A DNA stretch of 37,236 bases from Klebsiella pneumoniae (lineage in GTDB: Bacteria; Pseudomonadota; Gammaproteobacteria; Pseudomonadales; Pseudohongiellaceae), in assembly GCA_945902215.1 (NCBI GenBank), contig CAMDML010000027.1:1-37236 (forward strand), in the 5' to 3' direction. This document shows, piece after piece, positions 9,796 through 17,833 of the stretch. The stretch's first letter is position 1, and each line of letters starts with the position of its first letter. The position numbers and the translations under genes are program-made. The notes under the pieces were generated by a model. It did not search any database and was not told the origin of the DNA. It was given only the letters and a program-made list of their open reading frames with translations.

Positions 9796-10893
9796 TCAAG
9801 CCTGTGCCGGGATCACCGGCGTCGTAATCTTCACGCCAAGGTTCTGGGCGCGGTGCCGCAGCAAGTGATCCATCAGCGTAATCGCGACCATGGCTTCGGC
9901 GATTGGGGTGGCACGGATACCAACACAGGGATCATGCCTGCCCGTCGTCGAAATCTCAGCCGGGTTGCCATGCACATCAATGGTCTGCCCTGGAATCCGG
10001 ATGCTGGAGGTCGGCTTCAGCGCGATGTGAGCAACGATGTCCTGCCCGCTGCTGATGCCACCGAGAATGCCACCGGCATTGTTGCTGAGGAAACCGGCCG
10101 GACTCATCAAATCGCGGTGCTCGGACCCCTTCTGCTCCACGACGCCAAAGCCTGCTCCGATCTCCACGCCTTTGACTGCGTTGATGCTCATCAGCCCGTG
10201 CGCCAGTTCGGCATCAAGGCGGTCGAACACCGGCTCACCCAAACCCACCGGAACTCCGGAAGCCACGATCGTGATGCGCGCTCCGATGGAATTGCCTTCC
10301 TTGCCCAATGCAGCCATGTAGGCTTCCATTTCAGCCACTTTGCTGGCGTCAGGGCAAAAGAACGGGTTGTTGGAGATTTCGTCCCAATCCACGCTTTCTA
10401 CTTTGATCGGCCCGAGTTGGGACAGGTAACCCCGGATCCTTATGCCGTGTTGTTCGGCCAGATACTTCTTGGCAATGGCACCCGCTGCCACTCGCATCGC
10501 CGTCTCGCGGGCGGACGAACGTCCACCACCTCGATAGTCACGAATGCCGTATTTTTGCGCATAGGTGTAGTCCGCGTGGGCCGGGCGGAACAGGTCCTTG
10601 ATGTGGCTGTAGTCCTTGCTCTTCTGGTCGGTGTTCTCGATCAAGAGGCCAATTGGCGTACCCGTGGTCCGTCCCTCGAAGACGCCGGACAGGATTTTCA
10701 CCTGGTCGTCTTCGCGGCGCTGGGTAGTGAAGCGGGAGGTGCCGGGTTTGCGGCGGTCGAGGTCGTGTTGCAGATCCGCTTCGCTCAATTCCATTCCGGG
10801 CGGACAGCCATCAACAACACAGCCGAGCGCTGGCCCGTGGCTTTCGCCGAACGTGGTCACGCTAAACAATTTGCCTATCGTATTACCGGCCAT
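9796..10893 (-). CDS. aroC: Chorismate synthase
   Basis: Makes chorismate from 5-enolpyruvylshikimate 3-phosphate, using reduced FMN as catalyst. The signatures [18 protein letters not shown] (near 16), [26 protein letters not shown] (near 105-130) and [12 protein letters not shown] (near 323) are all visible. Length 365 is usual. Start ATG at 10893 gives the canonical [11 protein letters not shown]-terminus. prmB is upstream on the same strand, an aroC-prmB pairing common in gammaproteobacteria, but here 292 nt with a repeat element lie between them. Confidence 0.97.
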   Translation of the reverse strand: MAGNTIGKLFSVTTFGESHGPALGCVVDGCPPGMELSEADLQHDLDRRKPGTSRFTTQRREDDQVKILSGVFEGRTTGTPIGLLIENTDQKSKDYSHIKDLFRPAHADYTYAQKYGIRDYRGGGRSSARETAMRVAAGAIAKKYLAEQHGIRIRGYLSQLGPIKVESVDWDEISNNPFFCPDASKVAEMEAYMAALGKEGNSIGARITIVASGVPVGLGEPVFDRLDAELAHGLMSINAVKGVEIGAGFGVVEQKGSEHRDLMSPAGFLSNNAGGILGGISSGQDIVAHIALKPTSSIRIPGQTIDVHGNPAEISTTGRHDPCVGIRATPIAEAMVAITLMDHLLRHRAQNLGVKITTPVIPAQA

Positions 10894-11046
10894 GGGAAAT
10901 CAAGGACTTGGGTGGCGTAAAAAAGGATGCATTGTACTCTTGATCACCCCTCGCGGGCTATTGGCGGCAAGGGCTTGTAGTGGTTCAGTTTGAATTTTTT
11001 GCAGGGTTGATTTGGTGGGTTCTGGAGTGGGTTCTAGATGTGATGT

Positions 11047-11064
11047 GAGTTCTGGACAGCCACT
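11047..11064 (+). repeat. Short dispersed motif shared with 24066-24083
   Basis: GAGTTCTGGACAGCCACT here matches the reverse complement of 24066-24083 at 17 of 18 positions. Both sit in gene-free DNA, and I see no coding reason for the match. It may be part of the repeat block at 11076-11156 or a separate element. Confidence 0.4.
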
Positions 11065-11075
11065 GGATTCGTTGT

Positions 11076-11156
11076 TGCGTTGCAGTGACGTGTGAGGGCC
11101 ATGGATGGCCCGAGTCGAAGTGCACACGGATGTGCGTCTACGATCCCAGCAATGCA
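11076..11156 (+). repeat. Nested palindromic intergenic repeat, copy 1
   Basis: Three nested inverted pairs can be read. Outer arms TGCGTTGCAGTGA (11076-11088) and TCCCAGCAATGCA (11144-11156) pair at 10 of 13 positions. Inside lie a perfect hairpin GGGCCAT-GG-ATGGCCC (11096-11111) and a second one GCACA-CGGA-TGTGC (11122-11135). The block from about 11076 to 11126 recurs at 37186-37236 in the same orientation. It lies between aroC and prmB, with no open reading frame. It looks like a dispersed, structured repeat family rather than a terminator (no T-run). Confidence 0.75.
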
Positions 11157-11185
11157 CCCCGACCTAAGCGCAGAAAAAAAGTGTG

Positions 11186-12058
11186 TCAGGCCGCCAGTTG
11201 CCCTCGTGTCAGCAGGCAGACGCCTTCGCCGCCGTACGCGAATTCGAGCCAGAGGAAAGGTAGATCAGGACGTGCGGCGGCCAATACCGGCCATGTCACT
11301 CCGGTTTCTAGAATCAGCACACCCTCCTCCGACAGAAAATTCGCCGTCTGTTCGAGAATACGCAGCGGAATGCCGATGCCATTTGTATCCGTGACGAGAC
11401 CCAGCACAGGCTCCTGGTGATATTCCTCGGGCAGATCGTTGTATTCGTCTTCGGCCACGTAGGGCGGGTTGCTGACGATCAGATCGAAGGTGCCCTTTAG
11501 CATGGCAAAGAGATCAGACTGCACCGCAGTAACTCTTCCTTCCAAACCGAATTTGCGGATATTGATTTGCGCCACATCCAGAGCGTCGGGCGAAATATCT
11601 GACAAAACGACTTCTGCATCCGGAAAGGCCAGCGCGCACGCGATGCCAATGCAGCCACCGCCAGTGCACAGATCAAGAATGCGTTTGGGTGGGCGCGGCA
11701 ACAACGGTTCGAACTGGTCACGGATCAATTCGGCCAGCGGCGAGCGCGGTACGAGCACACGCTCGTCTACATAGAACGGCAATTCGCAGAACCAGGCTTC
11801 TTTCAACAAATAGGCCAACGGTTTGCGGCTAGCGATACGTTCCGTGAGCAGCTTGTTTACTGCAGCCAAATTGGTTTCGGAAAGCACAGTATCTGCCTGC
11901 AGCTTGTCCATACCCTGCCGGCGCAGCACGGTTTCAAGCAGCCAGCAGGATTCGTCCCAGGGATTATCCGTGCCGTGCCCAAAATAAAGCCCGGCAGCGT
12001 CAAGGGCCGCTGTCATCTGATCAAGCACCTGCTGCGTACTGGCTATTTGCAACTTCAT
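11186..12058 (-). CDS. prmB: Ribosomal protein L3 N5-glutamine methyltransferase
   Basis: SAM-dependent methyltransferase that modifies a glutamine side chain, in PrmB a residue of ribosomal protein L3. The SAM motif ILDLCTGGGCIGIA is at residues 127-140, VVLSDISPDAL follows, and the glutamine-binding NPPYV is at 197-201. The N-terminal helical domain (1-100) with FCELPFYVDERVLVPRSP is the PrmB/HemK type. HemK/PrmC is the close alternative, but the 290-aa length and the location next to aroC favour PrmB. folE starts 90 nt away on the other strand, so the gap must hold divergent promoters. Confidence 0.92.
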   Translation of the reverse strand: MKLQIASTQQVLDQMTAALDAAGLYFGHGTDNPWDESCWLLETVLRRQGMDKLQADTVLSETNLAAVNKLLTERIASRKPLAYLLKEAWFCELPFYVDERVLVPRSPLAELIRDQFEPLLPRPPKRILDLCTGGGCIGIACALAFPDAEVVLSDISPDALDVAQINIRKFGLEGRVTAVQSDLFAMLKGTFDLIVSNPPYVAEDEYNDLPEEYHQEPVLGLVTDTNGIGIPLRILEQTANFLSEEGVLILETGVTWPVLAAARPDLPFLWLEFAYGGEGVCLLTRGQLAA

Positions 12059-12148
12059 GGCGCTACTTTACCCTGCTGGACGAATCGCGTAGGGTGCGCA
12101 GTCTAGCTGCAAACCCTCATACCGGAAACCTTAAAGACGCTGACTGTT

Positions 12149-12736
12149 ATGCCGAAAAAGCCAATTACTGATCCGAAAGTTGCTCAAATGAAAGATGCCT
12201 ATGCGGGCATCATCACCGCGATTGGCGAAGACCTGAAGCGCCCCGGTCTCAAGGACACACCAGAGCGTGCCGCGAAGGCCATGGAGTTCCTGACCCAGGG
12301 CTATCACCAGAACGTTGACGACATCATCAACGACGCCCTGTTCCCCACCACCTCGAATGAGATGGTGATCGTCAAGAACATTGAGCTGTATTCATTGTGC
12401 GAACATCACCTGCTGCCTTTCATTGGCAAATGCCACGTTGCGTACCTGCCCACTGACGTGGTCATCGGCCTGTCGAAGGTTGCGCGCATCGTGGACATGT
12501 ATGCGCGCCGCCTGCAGATCCAGGAGCATCTGACCCAGCAGATTGCTGAAACCATCTTGGAGAAAACCCGGGCGCTTGGCGTGGCTGTCATTATCGAATC
12601 GCAGCACATGTGCATGATGATGCGCGGTGTCCAGAAACAGAACTCGGTGATGACCACATCATGCATGCTCGGCGCCTTCCGCGAACGGCAGAGTACACGC
12701 ACTGAATTTCTGTCGCTGCTCAACCATTCTTCATGA
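12149..12736 (+). CDS. folE: GTP cyclohydrolase I
   Basis: Opens the GTP ring to give 7,8-dihydroneopterin triphosphate for folate. The zinc ligands are in place: Cys84 and His87 in LCEHHLLPF, and Cys155 in QHMCMMMRG. The segments [22 protein letters not shown] and the C-terminal [12 protein letters not shown] are family signatures. The 195-residue length is close to the usual 190-220. It is monocistronic by position: divergent from prmB, and its last 17 nt overlap the tail of the convergent hydrolase gene at 12720. Confidence 0.97.
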   Translation: MPKKPITDPKVAQMKDAYAGIITAIGEDLKRPGLKDTPERAAKAMEFLTQGYHQNVDDIINDALFPTTSNEMVIVKNIELYSLCEHHLLPFIGKCHVAYLPTDVVIGLSKVARIVDMYARRLQIQEHLTQQIAETILEKTRALGVAVIIESQHMCMMMRGVQKQNSVMTTSCMLGAFRERQSTRTEFLSLLNHSS

Positions 12737-13577
12737 CAGTGAAGAAATCCCTCAGCAAAGCCGCCACTTCATTTACCTGTCCTTCCAGGTGTTGATGGTG
12801 GCCTCCTGGTAAATCGGTGCGCTGCAGGTTTTTGAAATACGTGCAACGCAGCTCGAACCAGTCCTTGCGGTCGGGCCAATACGATGGCGCCGCGATGATC
12901 AATGTCGGACAAGTGATACGGCGAAGAAATACTTCAGCCTGGGCTTCAGTGAGACTCACAAGATTGGCGTGGCTGAGGCGCGGGTCCAGCGTCCAATAAT
13001 AGCCTTTGTCATCCTTGGCAATGCCGCGCCTGCCGAGCAGCGTCGCGGCTGCAGTGCCCAGACCTTTCGCAGCACGCGCCGCCACCGCTGTTTCAAAGCT
13101 CGGGTAATGATGGCGTCGTTTGGATTGCTGCGCATGCTGCAGCGCACGCAGCATTTGCGCCGGCACCGCTTCAGGAGCCGTCGTCAGCGGCCCTACCGCA
13201 TCAAGCAGGGCAAGTTTGTCGATACGTTCCGGCAGCAGGCCAGCGAGCAGCGTGGAAATTGCACCACCCATCGAATGGCCGAGCAAACTGAAGCGATCAA
13301 GACCTTGTGCATCGGCTACCGCCAGCACTTCTTCCAGATAACTCCAGATGTAATAGGCACCTTCAGGTTGGCGCCAGGAGGAAAGGCCATGGCCCGGCAT
13401 ATCGATTGCGATCAGACGCAATGAGGGCAGCAAAGGGCCCAGCTCTTCGAACGTAGCCGCATTGTCGCGCCAGCCGTGCAACGCGATAACAGGCATGCCT
13501 GACTCAGGACCGAGGCAGCGAACTGCAAGTTGGCGGTTGCCGTAACTGATGACACTTTCTTGCCAGACGGCGTTCAC
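12720..13577 (-). CDS. Alpha/beta hydrolase
   Basis: Serine hydrolase of the alpha/beta fold, substrate unknown. The oxyanion region is ALHGWRDNA (residues 32-40), the nucleophile elbow is GHSMGG with Ser102, and the probable catalytic histidine is in [11 protein letters not shown] near the C-terminus. No signal peptide is seen, so it is probably cytoplasmic. It follows sixA by 3 nt and belongs to the gpsA-DUF4389-sixA-hydrolase unit that also exists in Pseudomonas. The 3' end overlaps folE by 17 nt tail to tail. Confidence 0.88.
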   Translation of the reverse strand: MNAVWQESVISYGNRQLAVRCLGPESGMPVIALHGWRDNAATFEELGPLLPSLRLIAIDMPGHGLSSWRQPEGAYYIWSYLEEVLAVADAQGLDRFSLLGHSMGGAISTLLAGLLPERIDKLALLDAVGPLTTAPEAVPAQMLRALQHAQQSKRRHHYPSFETAVAARAAKGLGTAAATLLGRRGIAKDDKGYYWTLDPRLSHANLVSLTEAQAEVFLRRITCPTLIIAAPSYWPDRKDWFELRCTYFKNLQRTDLPGGHHQHLEGQVNEVAALLRDFFTVMKNG

Positions 13578-13580
13578 AAG

Positions 13581-14063
13581 TCAGGCGTGATACGTCTGCG
13601 CTTCCGGTGCCAGCCGGAAGGGTGAAGAGCCCATGCCAAGACCGATAACGTTGAAAGTAATACACATCAGTTCACTGGTGCCGAGAATGTGCATGTTGGA
13701 AATATCACCGTCGGTGAGCAACGCATGCAGTTCGGAAACAAGCGGATTGTGACTGACAAGCAGCACTTCCTGTTCCTTGATGCCTTCCAGAAATTCCATG
13801 ATGGTACTGGCCCGTACTTCCGGCATCAGCAACGGTGTGGTTTCGGCTGCAATACTCTGTGCGGCCAGAGGCAGAAACAATGCGGCTGTCTGTGCGGCCC
13901 GGGTATAGGGACTGACGAAACAGCGTTGCAACTTGATGTGGCGCGCGGCAAAAAGCCGCGCTACCTGTTCGATTTCCAACCGGCCCCGCGCAGTCAGTTC
14001 GCGGGTGGAATCATTGTGGGCACGCGCCTCGGCTTCGCCATGTCGCAACACATAAAGCTTCAT
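13581..14063 (-). CDS. sixA: Phosphohistidine phosphatase SixA
   Basis: Histidine phosphatase that removes phosphate from phosphohistidine on signalling and PTS-type proteins. The catalytic RHG motif is at residues 7-9 (MKLYVLRHGEAEA), CFVSPYTRAAQTA supplies the phosphate-binding arginine, and LLVSHNPLVSEL holds the second histidine. I use ATG at 14063 because the family begins directly with this strand; GGAG lies about 10 nt upstream. An in-frame start at 14084 would add seven residues and overlap the upstream gene by 4 nt. Product 160 aa. Confidence 0.9.
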   Translation of the reverse strand: MKLYVLRHGEAEARAHNDSTRELTARGRLEIEQVARLFAARHIKLQRCFVSPYTRAAQTAALFLPLAAQSIAAETTPLLMPEVRASTIMEFLEGIKEQEVLLVSHNPLVSELHALLTDGDISNMHILGTSELMCITFNVIGLGMGSSPFRLAPEAQTYHA

Positions 14064-14080
14064 GGCAGTACGGCTCCGGT

Positions 14081-14446
14081 TCAACCCTGATTCTGCGTCC
14101 CGTTATCGGAGTCCTCGTCCCCGGGCACCGGTGCGCTGCTGGGCACAGGCGCATCATCTTCATCCATATCACCACCAGGAAACGGCGAAAACGGGAACGG
14201 TTTGTCATCCGTGCCATACACCAGATAAATCACGATCTGGTACAAATACGCCGTGGAAATGGCACCAAAGCGTTGCAAATTGGCATTGAGTTCGCCGGTG
14301 ATCAGTACGACCAGAGTTTGCGCGACCATGATCACGACCAGCACGATGCTGAGTATCCAGGCAACCACCAGATAACCGACCATCAGCAGCATGCGCAGCC
14401 ATTGGTCGAGGGAAAGCAGGTTGCGTTTGACTTCGTCTTGATTCAT
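14081..14446 (-). CDS. DUF4389 family membrane protein
   Basis: Protein of unknown function found next to gpsA and sixA in many gammaproteobacteria. A helix-forming N-terminus (VKRNLLSLDQWLRMLLM) leads into two hydrophobic stretches, about residues 18-43 and 47-55, then the typical AYLYQIVIYLVYGTDDKPFPFSPFP. The last 30 residues are an acidic, proline-rich tail. ATG at 14446 has GGAG 6 nt upstream; an in-frame TTG at 14458 is possible but less likely. Length 121 aa. It is 24 nt after gpsA and likely cotranscribed. Confidence 0.85.
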   Translation of the reverse strand: MNQDEVKRNLLSLDQWLRMLLMVGYLVVAWILSIVLVVIMVAQTLVVLITGELNANLQRFGAISTAYLYQIVIYLVYGTDDKPFPFSPFPGGDMDEDDAPVPSSAPVPGDEDSDNGTQNQG

Positions 14447-14470
14447 ATAAATCTCCAAAGTGTCAGGACA

Positions 14471-15505
14471 CTAGCTTCCAAGAAATTTGGCTTTGCCTAC
14501 TTCAAATTCCACGTCGAGGCCGGTTTCTTCCAGCATCAACGACGAGATTATATGGCCGATACCAGCCTTGTTGTAGATGATCTCGTACAAACTACTGCAA
14601 AGTGGCATCGATACACCCAACTCATCAGCCTTTTCCTTGACCTGTTTGAGGGTGTTAACGCCTTCTGCCACCTGCCCGAGTTCGTTGATGATGAGGTCGA
14701 TATCCTTACCCTCGCCCAGCGCCTTGCCCACGCGGAAGTTGCGACTGAGTGGCGACGAGCAGGTCACGATCAGGTCGCCAACGCCGGAGAGCCCCAGAAA
14801 GGTCATCGGGTCGGCACCGAGGCGCACACCGAAACGGGCCATTTCAGTCAGGCTACGGGTGATCAGCATTGAAATAGTGTTCTGCCCCATGCCCAACGAT
14901 TCGGCAAGACCGGCAATGATGGCGTAGATGTTTTTCAGCGAGCCACCCAGTTCCACACCCAGCATGTCGTCGTTGGCATAGACCCGGAAGGTTTCGGAAT
15001 GCAGGACTTCCTGCACGAGTGTACGCACTTCGTCATCACCACTGGCGATCACGGTACCGGTAGGGCTGCGCTGGGCGATTTCGCGCGCCAGATTGGGACC
15101 GCTGAGCACGGCAATGCGTGAGTCGGGGACTTCCTCGGCCAGAATTTGACTCATCAGTTTGAAAGTGACGGCCTCGATACCCTTGGTGACACTGATCAAA
15201 ATGATCCCGGGCTTGAGAAAGGGTTTCATCTGGCGGACGACGGAGCGGAAGCTGCCACTGGGGACGGCAACGAAGATCAGGTCAACGCCGGTCACCACAG
15301 CTTTGAGATCATGGGTGGCCACGACCTTGTCGTGCAGTTCCAGACCAGGCATGTACACAGCGTTCTGACGGGTAACGTTGAGCGACTCGACCTGATCGGC
15401 GTCACGCATCCAGAGCTGGGTATGGTGCCCGTTATGGGCGATGATGTTGGCTATGACGGTACCGAAACTGCCCCCGCCAATAACTGCAACCTTCTTCAAT
15501 GACAT
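14471..15505 (-). CDS. gpsA: NAD(P)-dependent glycerol-3-phosphate dehydrogenase
   Basis: Reduces dihydroxyacetone phosphate to sn-glycerol 3-phosphate for phospholipid synthesis. The dinucleotide loop VIGGGSFGTVIA is at residues 9-20, VTKGIE and LSGPNLAREIA follow, and the catalytic lysine is in LGGSLKNIYAIIAGL. The C-terminal helical domain (GLSGVGDLIVTCSSPLSRN) is complete. The 344-residue length is usual. It heads the minus-strand unit gpsA-DUF4389-sixA-hydrolase and diverges from cysE across 270 nt. Confidence 0.97.
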   Translation of the reverse strand: MSLKKVAVIGGGSFGTVIANIIAHNGHHTQLWMRDADQVESLNVTRQNAVYMPGLELHDKVVATHDLKAVVTGVDLIFVAVPSGSFRSVVRQMKPFLKPGIILISVTKGIEAVTFKLMSQILAEEVPDSRIAVLSGPNLAREIAQRSPTGTVIASGDDEVRTLVQEVLHSETFRVYANDDMLGVELGGSLKNIYAIIAGLAESLGMGQNTISMLITRSLTEMARFGVRLGADPMTFLGLSGVGDLIVTCSSPLSRNFRVGKALGEGKDIDLIINELGQVAEGVNTLKQVKEKADELGVSMPLCSSLYEIIYNKAGIGHIISSLMLEETGLDVEFEVGKAKFLGS

Positions 15506-15613
15506 GAGATTCGGTGAATCCAGTGTTCAGGCCGCCTTTTTAATTTACGCTTGCTTGCCGGCAGGTCCTGTGCGGAGCGCGAAGATAACAGTTAACAAGC
15601 CGCAACTCCACAC

Positions 15614-15662
15614 GGGGACAGACCACATTTTCCTGCTTTCCGGAATAATGTGCTCTGTCCCC
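15614..15662. repeat. Large inverted repeat, REP/RAYT-like
   Basis: Arm GGGGACAGACCACATT (15614-15629) pairs with AATGTGCTCTGTCCCC (15647-15662) at 15 of 16 positions around a 17-nt loop. It lies in the gpsA-cysE divergent region. There is no T-run on either side. The ends resemble those of the 7579 palindrome and are known from REP-type elements and their transposases. Its position between divergent promoters means it could also act on expression, which I cannot judge. Confidence 0.65.
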
Positions 15663-15775
15663 AATCCGTGCGATTTGTAGCAGCAGGAGTCATCTTATAG
15701 AATCGTTTCCCCCGTGCCTAAAGGTTGGCGCGGCATGTGTAGAGCATTTGTAGACTAAGTACAGAAGGAAATCTG

Positions 15776-16567
15776 ATGAGTCAGGATCTGTGGTCTGTAA
15801 TCAAGCATGAAATCACTGAGCAATTGCTGCAGGAGCCTGAGCTCGGCTCGTTTTTTTCCCGGCGTATCCTGCAACACGATGGTCTGGCCTCCGCGATCAG
15901 TGACTTGTTGTCTCTGAAACTGGCTTCAGCAGACATTCCGCAACTTGCCCTGAAACAAGTGTTCGATGCCGCGCTGCGCGACGATGCCGGCATCCTGCAG
16001 GCCATCGAAAACGATCTGCTAGCCACACGCCAGCGAGATCCGGCCGTGAAGTTCTATTCCACAGCCCTGCTCTATTTCAAGGGTTTTCAGGCGCTGCAGG
16101 CCTGGCGCATTGCACACTGGCTCTGGCTGCAAGACCGGAAAGCCATGGCGCTATACCTACAAAGCCAAATTTCCCAAACCTTCACCGTGGACATTCATCC
16201 TGCCGCGCGCATCGGTTCTGGCATTCTCATAGATCACGCAACCGGCATTGTCATTGGCGAAACCAGCGTGCTCGAAGACAACATATCGATTATGCAGGGC
16301 GTGACACTCGGCGGTACCGGCAAGGTATCCGGCGATCGTCACCCGAAGATCAAGGCGGGTGTGTTGATCGGGACCGGCGCGATTATCATTGGCAATGTGA
16401 CAATTGGTGAAGGGGCGAAAGTGGCGGCGGGCAGTGTAGTGCTGTCACACGTCGAGCCGCATACAACAGTAGCCGGCATTCCTGCCGTGAAGGTAGGCAA
16501 ACCGCGCGCCGAGCAACCGGCGCTCGACATGAACCACGACATCATTCATCCGGATGAGTGCGGCTAA
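15776..16567 (+). CDS. cysE: Serine O-acetyltransferase
   Basis: Acetylates serine with acetyl-CoA to give O-acetylserine, the first step of cysteine synthesis. The N-terminal helical domain covers about residues 1-140. The left-handed beta-helix follows, with hexapeptide-type repeats from DIHPAARIGSGILIDHATGIVIGET through GVTLGGTGK and GVLIGTGAIIIGNVTIGEGAKVAAGSVV. The Asp/His pair used in catalysis is in DIHP and DHATG. The length of 263 aa is that of the CysE type rather than the short NifP-like forms. The ORF starts with ATG after an AAGGAAA stretch. Confidence 0.96.
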   Translation: MSQDLWSVIKHEITEQLLQEPELGSFFSRRILQHDGLASAISDLLSLKLASADIPQLALKQVFDAALRDDAGILQAIENDLLATRQRDPAVKFYSTALLYFKGFQALQAWRIAHWLWLQDRKAMALYLQSQISQTFTVDIHPAARIGSGILIDHATGIVIGETSVLEDNISIMQGVTLGGTGKVSGDRHPKIKAGVLIGTGAIIIGNVTIGEGAKVAAGSVVLSHVEPHTTVAGIPAVKVGKPRAEQPALDMNHDIIHPDECG

Positions 16568-16596
16568 AAGCTATAGCCAAGATAGAGAAGGGTTGA

Positions 16597-17046
16597 TCAG
16601 GCGGGACGCACCTGCCCCGCCCGCACATGCTGCTGGATGGCTTCGTCGAGCACGAAAAGGTCGGTGAGCAGGCAGCGCAATGGCACGGATGCATTCAGGT
16701 TGTCGATCATTTGCGAGCTGAGCGCGGGTGCTGTCAACACGACACGCAACACGTTCAAAGCGCGTTGCGCATCTGTTTCCAACTGTTCACTGAAAACTTC
16801 CAACGCCTGTAAGGCTCCCACATTCGCCTGTAATTCCGCCATCTTCAGGCGAGCCGCGGAAGTGAGATGTTGCAGACCAGTTTCAAGATCGCAGAGAAAA
16901 GCCCGAATAGACGGCCCTGCCCCGCCACCGGACGGTTCACGATCACGCCCCTGCGCTGCATACGCCAGCATAAATTCATAAGATGCTTCGATCTTCTCGA
17001 CGCACGTGCCGAAATCGGGTGCATCCTTCTGTGGGCTGATACTCAT
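16597..17046 (-). CDS. Hypothetical protein downstream of cytochrome b
   Basis: I do not recognise the family. The 149-residue product has no signal peptide or membrane helix. It is mostly helical by composition, with leucine/alanine-rich stretches at about 60-105 and 125-145. A short GGGAGPS loop sits near residue 40. It is linked to the cytochrome b gene at 17083 by an unusual chain of stop/start overlaps (see the repeat at 17042). ATG at 17046 has AGGAG about 7 nt upstream. Co-location suggests a role with that cytochrome, unproven. It converges with cysE across 29 nt. Confidence 0.75.
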   Translation of the reverse strand: MSISPQKDAPDFGTCVEKIEASYEFMLAYAAQGRDREPSGGGAGPSIRAFLCDLETGLQHLTSAARLKMAELQANVGALQALEVFSEQLETDAQRALNVLRVVLTAPALSSQMIDNLNASVPLRCLLTDLFVLDEAIQQHVRAGQVRPA

Positions 17047-17091
17047 GGCTGTTCTCCTGTGCTCATGGCTGTGCTCTTGTGCTCATGGCTG
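17042..17091. repeat. 20-bp tandem repeat at a stop/start junction
   Basis: CTCATGGCTGTTCTCCTGTG (17042-17061) is repeated with two changes at 17062-17081 and partly at 17082-17091. On the minus strand each unit carries CCATGAG. The cytochrome b stop (TGA, 17085-17083) overlaps an ATG. This ATG opens a 7-codon frame ending in TGA at 17065-17063, which overlaps a second ATG. That frame again has 7 codons and ends at 17045-17043, overlapping the ATG of the 149-aa gene. Confidence 0.9.
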
Positions 17092-17673
17092 CCACCGTGT
17101 GGGGTCATGTTCACGCTCATATTCGGCACGCGTGATCCAGCCTTTGAAAATTGCTCGCAGATACATGCGTTTTTCAGGTCGTAATGAGAAATAAATATGC
17201 AGGATGATGGTGCTAACGAAGCACAACGCCGCAAAGCCATGCAGCACGTAGATCACACCCCAGGTGCCAGCGGCCAAAAAATATGGATCGCGCTCCCAGA
17301 ACGGTGTGTCGATGCGCACCAGCATCAGGAGTCCGGTTACGATTGCCAACAGAGTCAGTGCTGCGACACCGTTATGCAGCAGTTTCTGCGCGAGCGAAAA
17401 CTTGCCGGGCTTGGCAACAGCGAAATCACGCCAACCAATCCACATGTTCCGTAACGTTTTCCGCAACCCTTTCAGAATCAACACGCGAATCAGATGTACC
17501 AGTGTTGCCACCAGCAACAGGATGCCCGTGATCCAGTGCACCAATAACCAAGTGAACTCGATGCCCTGTTTCGGCAAGATGCCCGTGAGTAGCAATACGA
17601 GAATACAGAGGGCAAACACCCAGTGCAGGATGCGGTCGCTCAGAAGGTGACGGATTACCGGCTTGTCAGACAT
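17083..17673 (-). CDS. Cytochrome b, formate dehydrogenase gamma / b561-like
   Basis: Integral membrane di-heme cytochrome b of the FdhI/Ni-Fe hydrogenase cytochrome type, expected to pass electrons between an envelope enzyme and the quinone pool. Four membrane helices are predicted near residues 14-33, 42-66, 98-120 and 137-162. Candidate heme ligands are His17, His46, His60, His145 and His159, and the last sits in the family pattern LHIYFSLRPEK. At 196 aa it is of normal length. It diverges from the molybdenum enzyme operon at 17834, so it may be that enzyme's electron partner, or may serve another dehydrogenase. Confidence 0.82.
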   Translation of the reverse strand: MSDKPVIRHLLSDRILHWVFALCILVLLLTGILPKQGIEFTWLLVHWITGILLLVATLVHLIRVLILKGLRKTLRNMWIGWRDFAVAKPGKFSLAQKLLHNGVAALTLLAIVTGLLMLVRIDTPFWERDPYFLAAGTWGVIYVLHGFAALCFVSTIILHIYFSLRPEKRMYLRAIFKGWITRAEYEREHDPTRWQP

Positions 17674-17761
17674 GTAATACTGCTCGGTTCGGCAAGCCTG
17701 AGTGCTTTTAGATATGGAAAATACGACTAATTATTACATTGTAAGGCAGGGATTGCTGTAG

Positions 17762-17789
17762 TTGTGTAGAAAGCTGAAAGAATTATAAT
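17762..17789 (+). promoter_or_regulatory. Candidate sigma-70 promoter for the Mo-enzyme operon
   Basis: A perfect TATAAT lies at 17784-17789. A poor -35 box (TTGTGT, 17762-17767) sits 16 nt upstream. It would start transcription near 17796, about 38 nt before the first gene. The -35 match is weak, so an activator or another sigma factor is possible. Confidence 0.4.
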
Positions 17790-17833
17790 GACCCGCATCC
17801 CAAGCAGCAACGCCGTATTTCAACAGGTGACCC

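Noticed and set aside
9791-9804. CAGGCTCAAGCCTG hairpin at the end of aroC as a terminator
   Set aside because: The stem is short, overlaps the stop codon and is not followed by a T-run in the direction of transcription.
9853-10920. 355-codon frame antisense to aroC
   Set aside because: Chorismate synthase motifs are on the minus strand; this frame has no ribosome site or domain.
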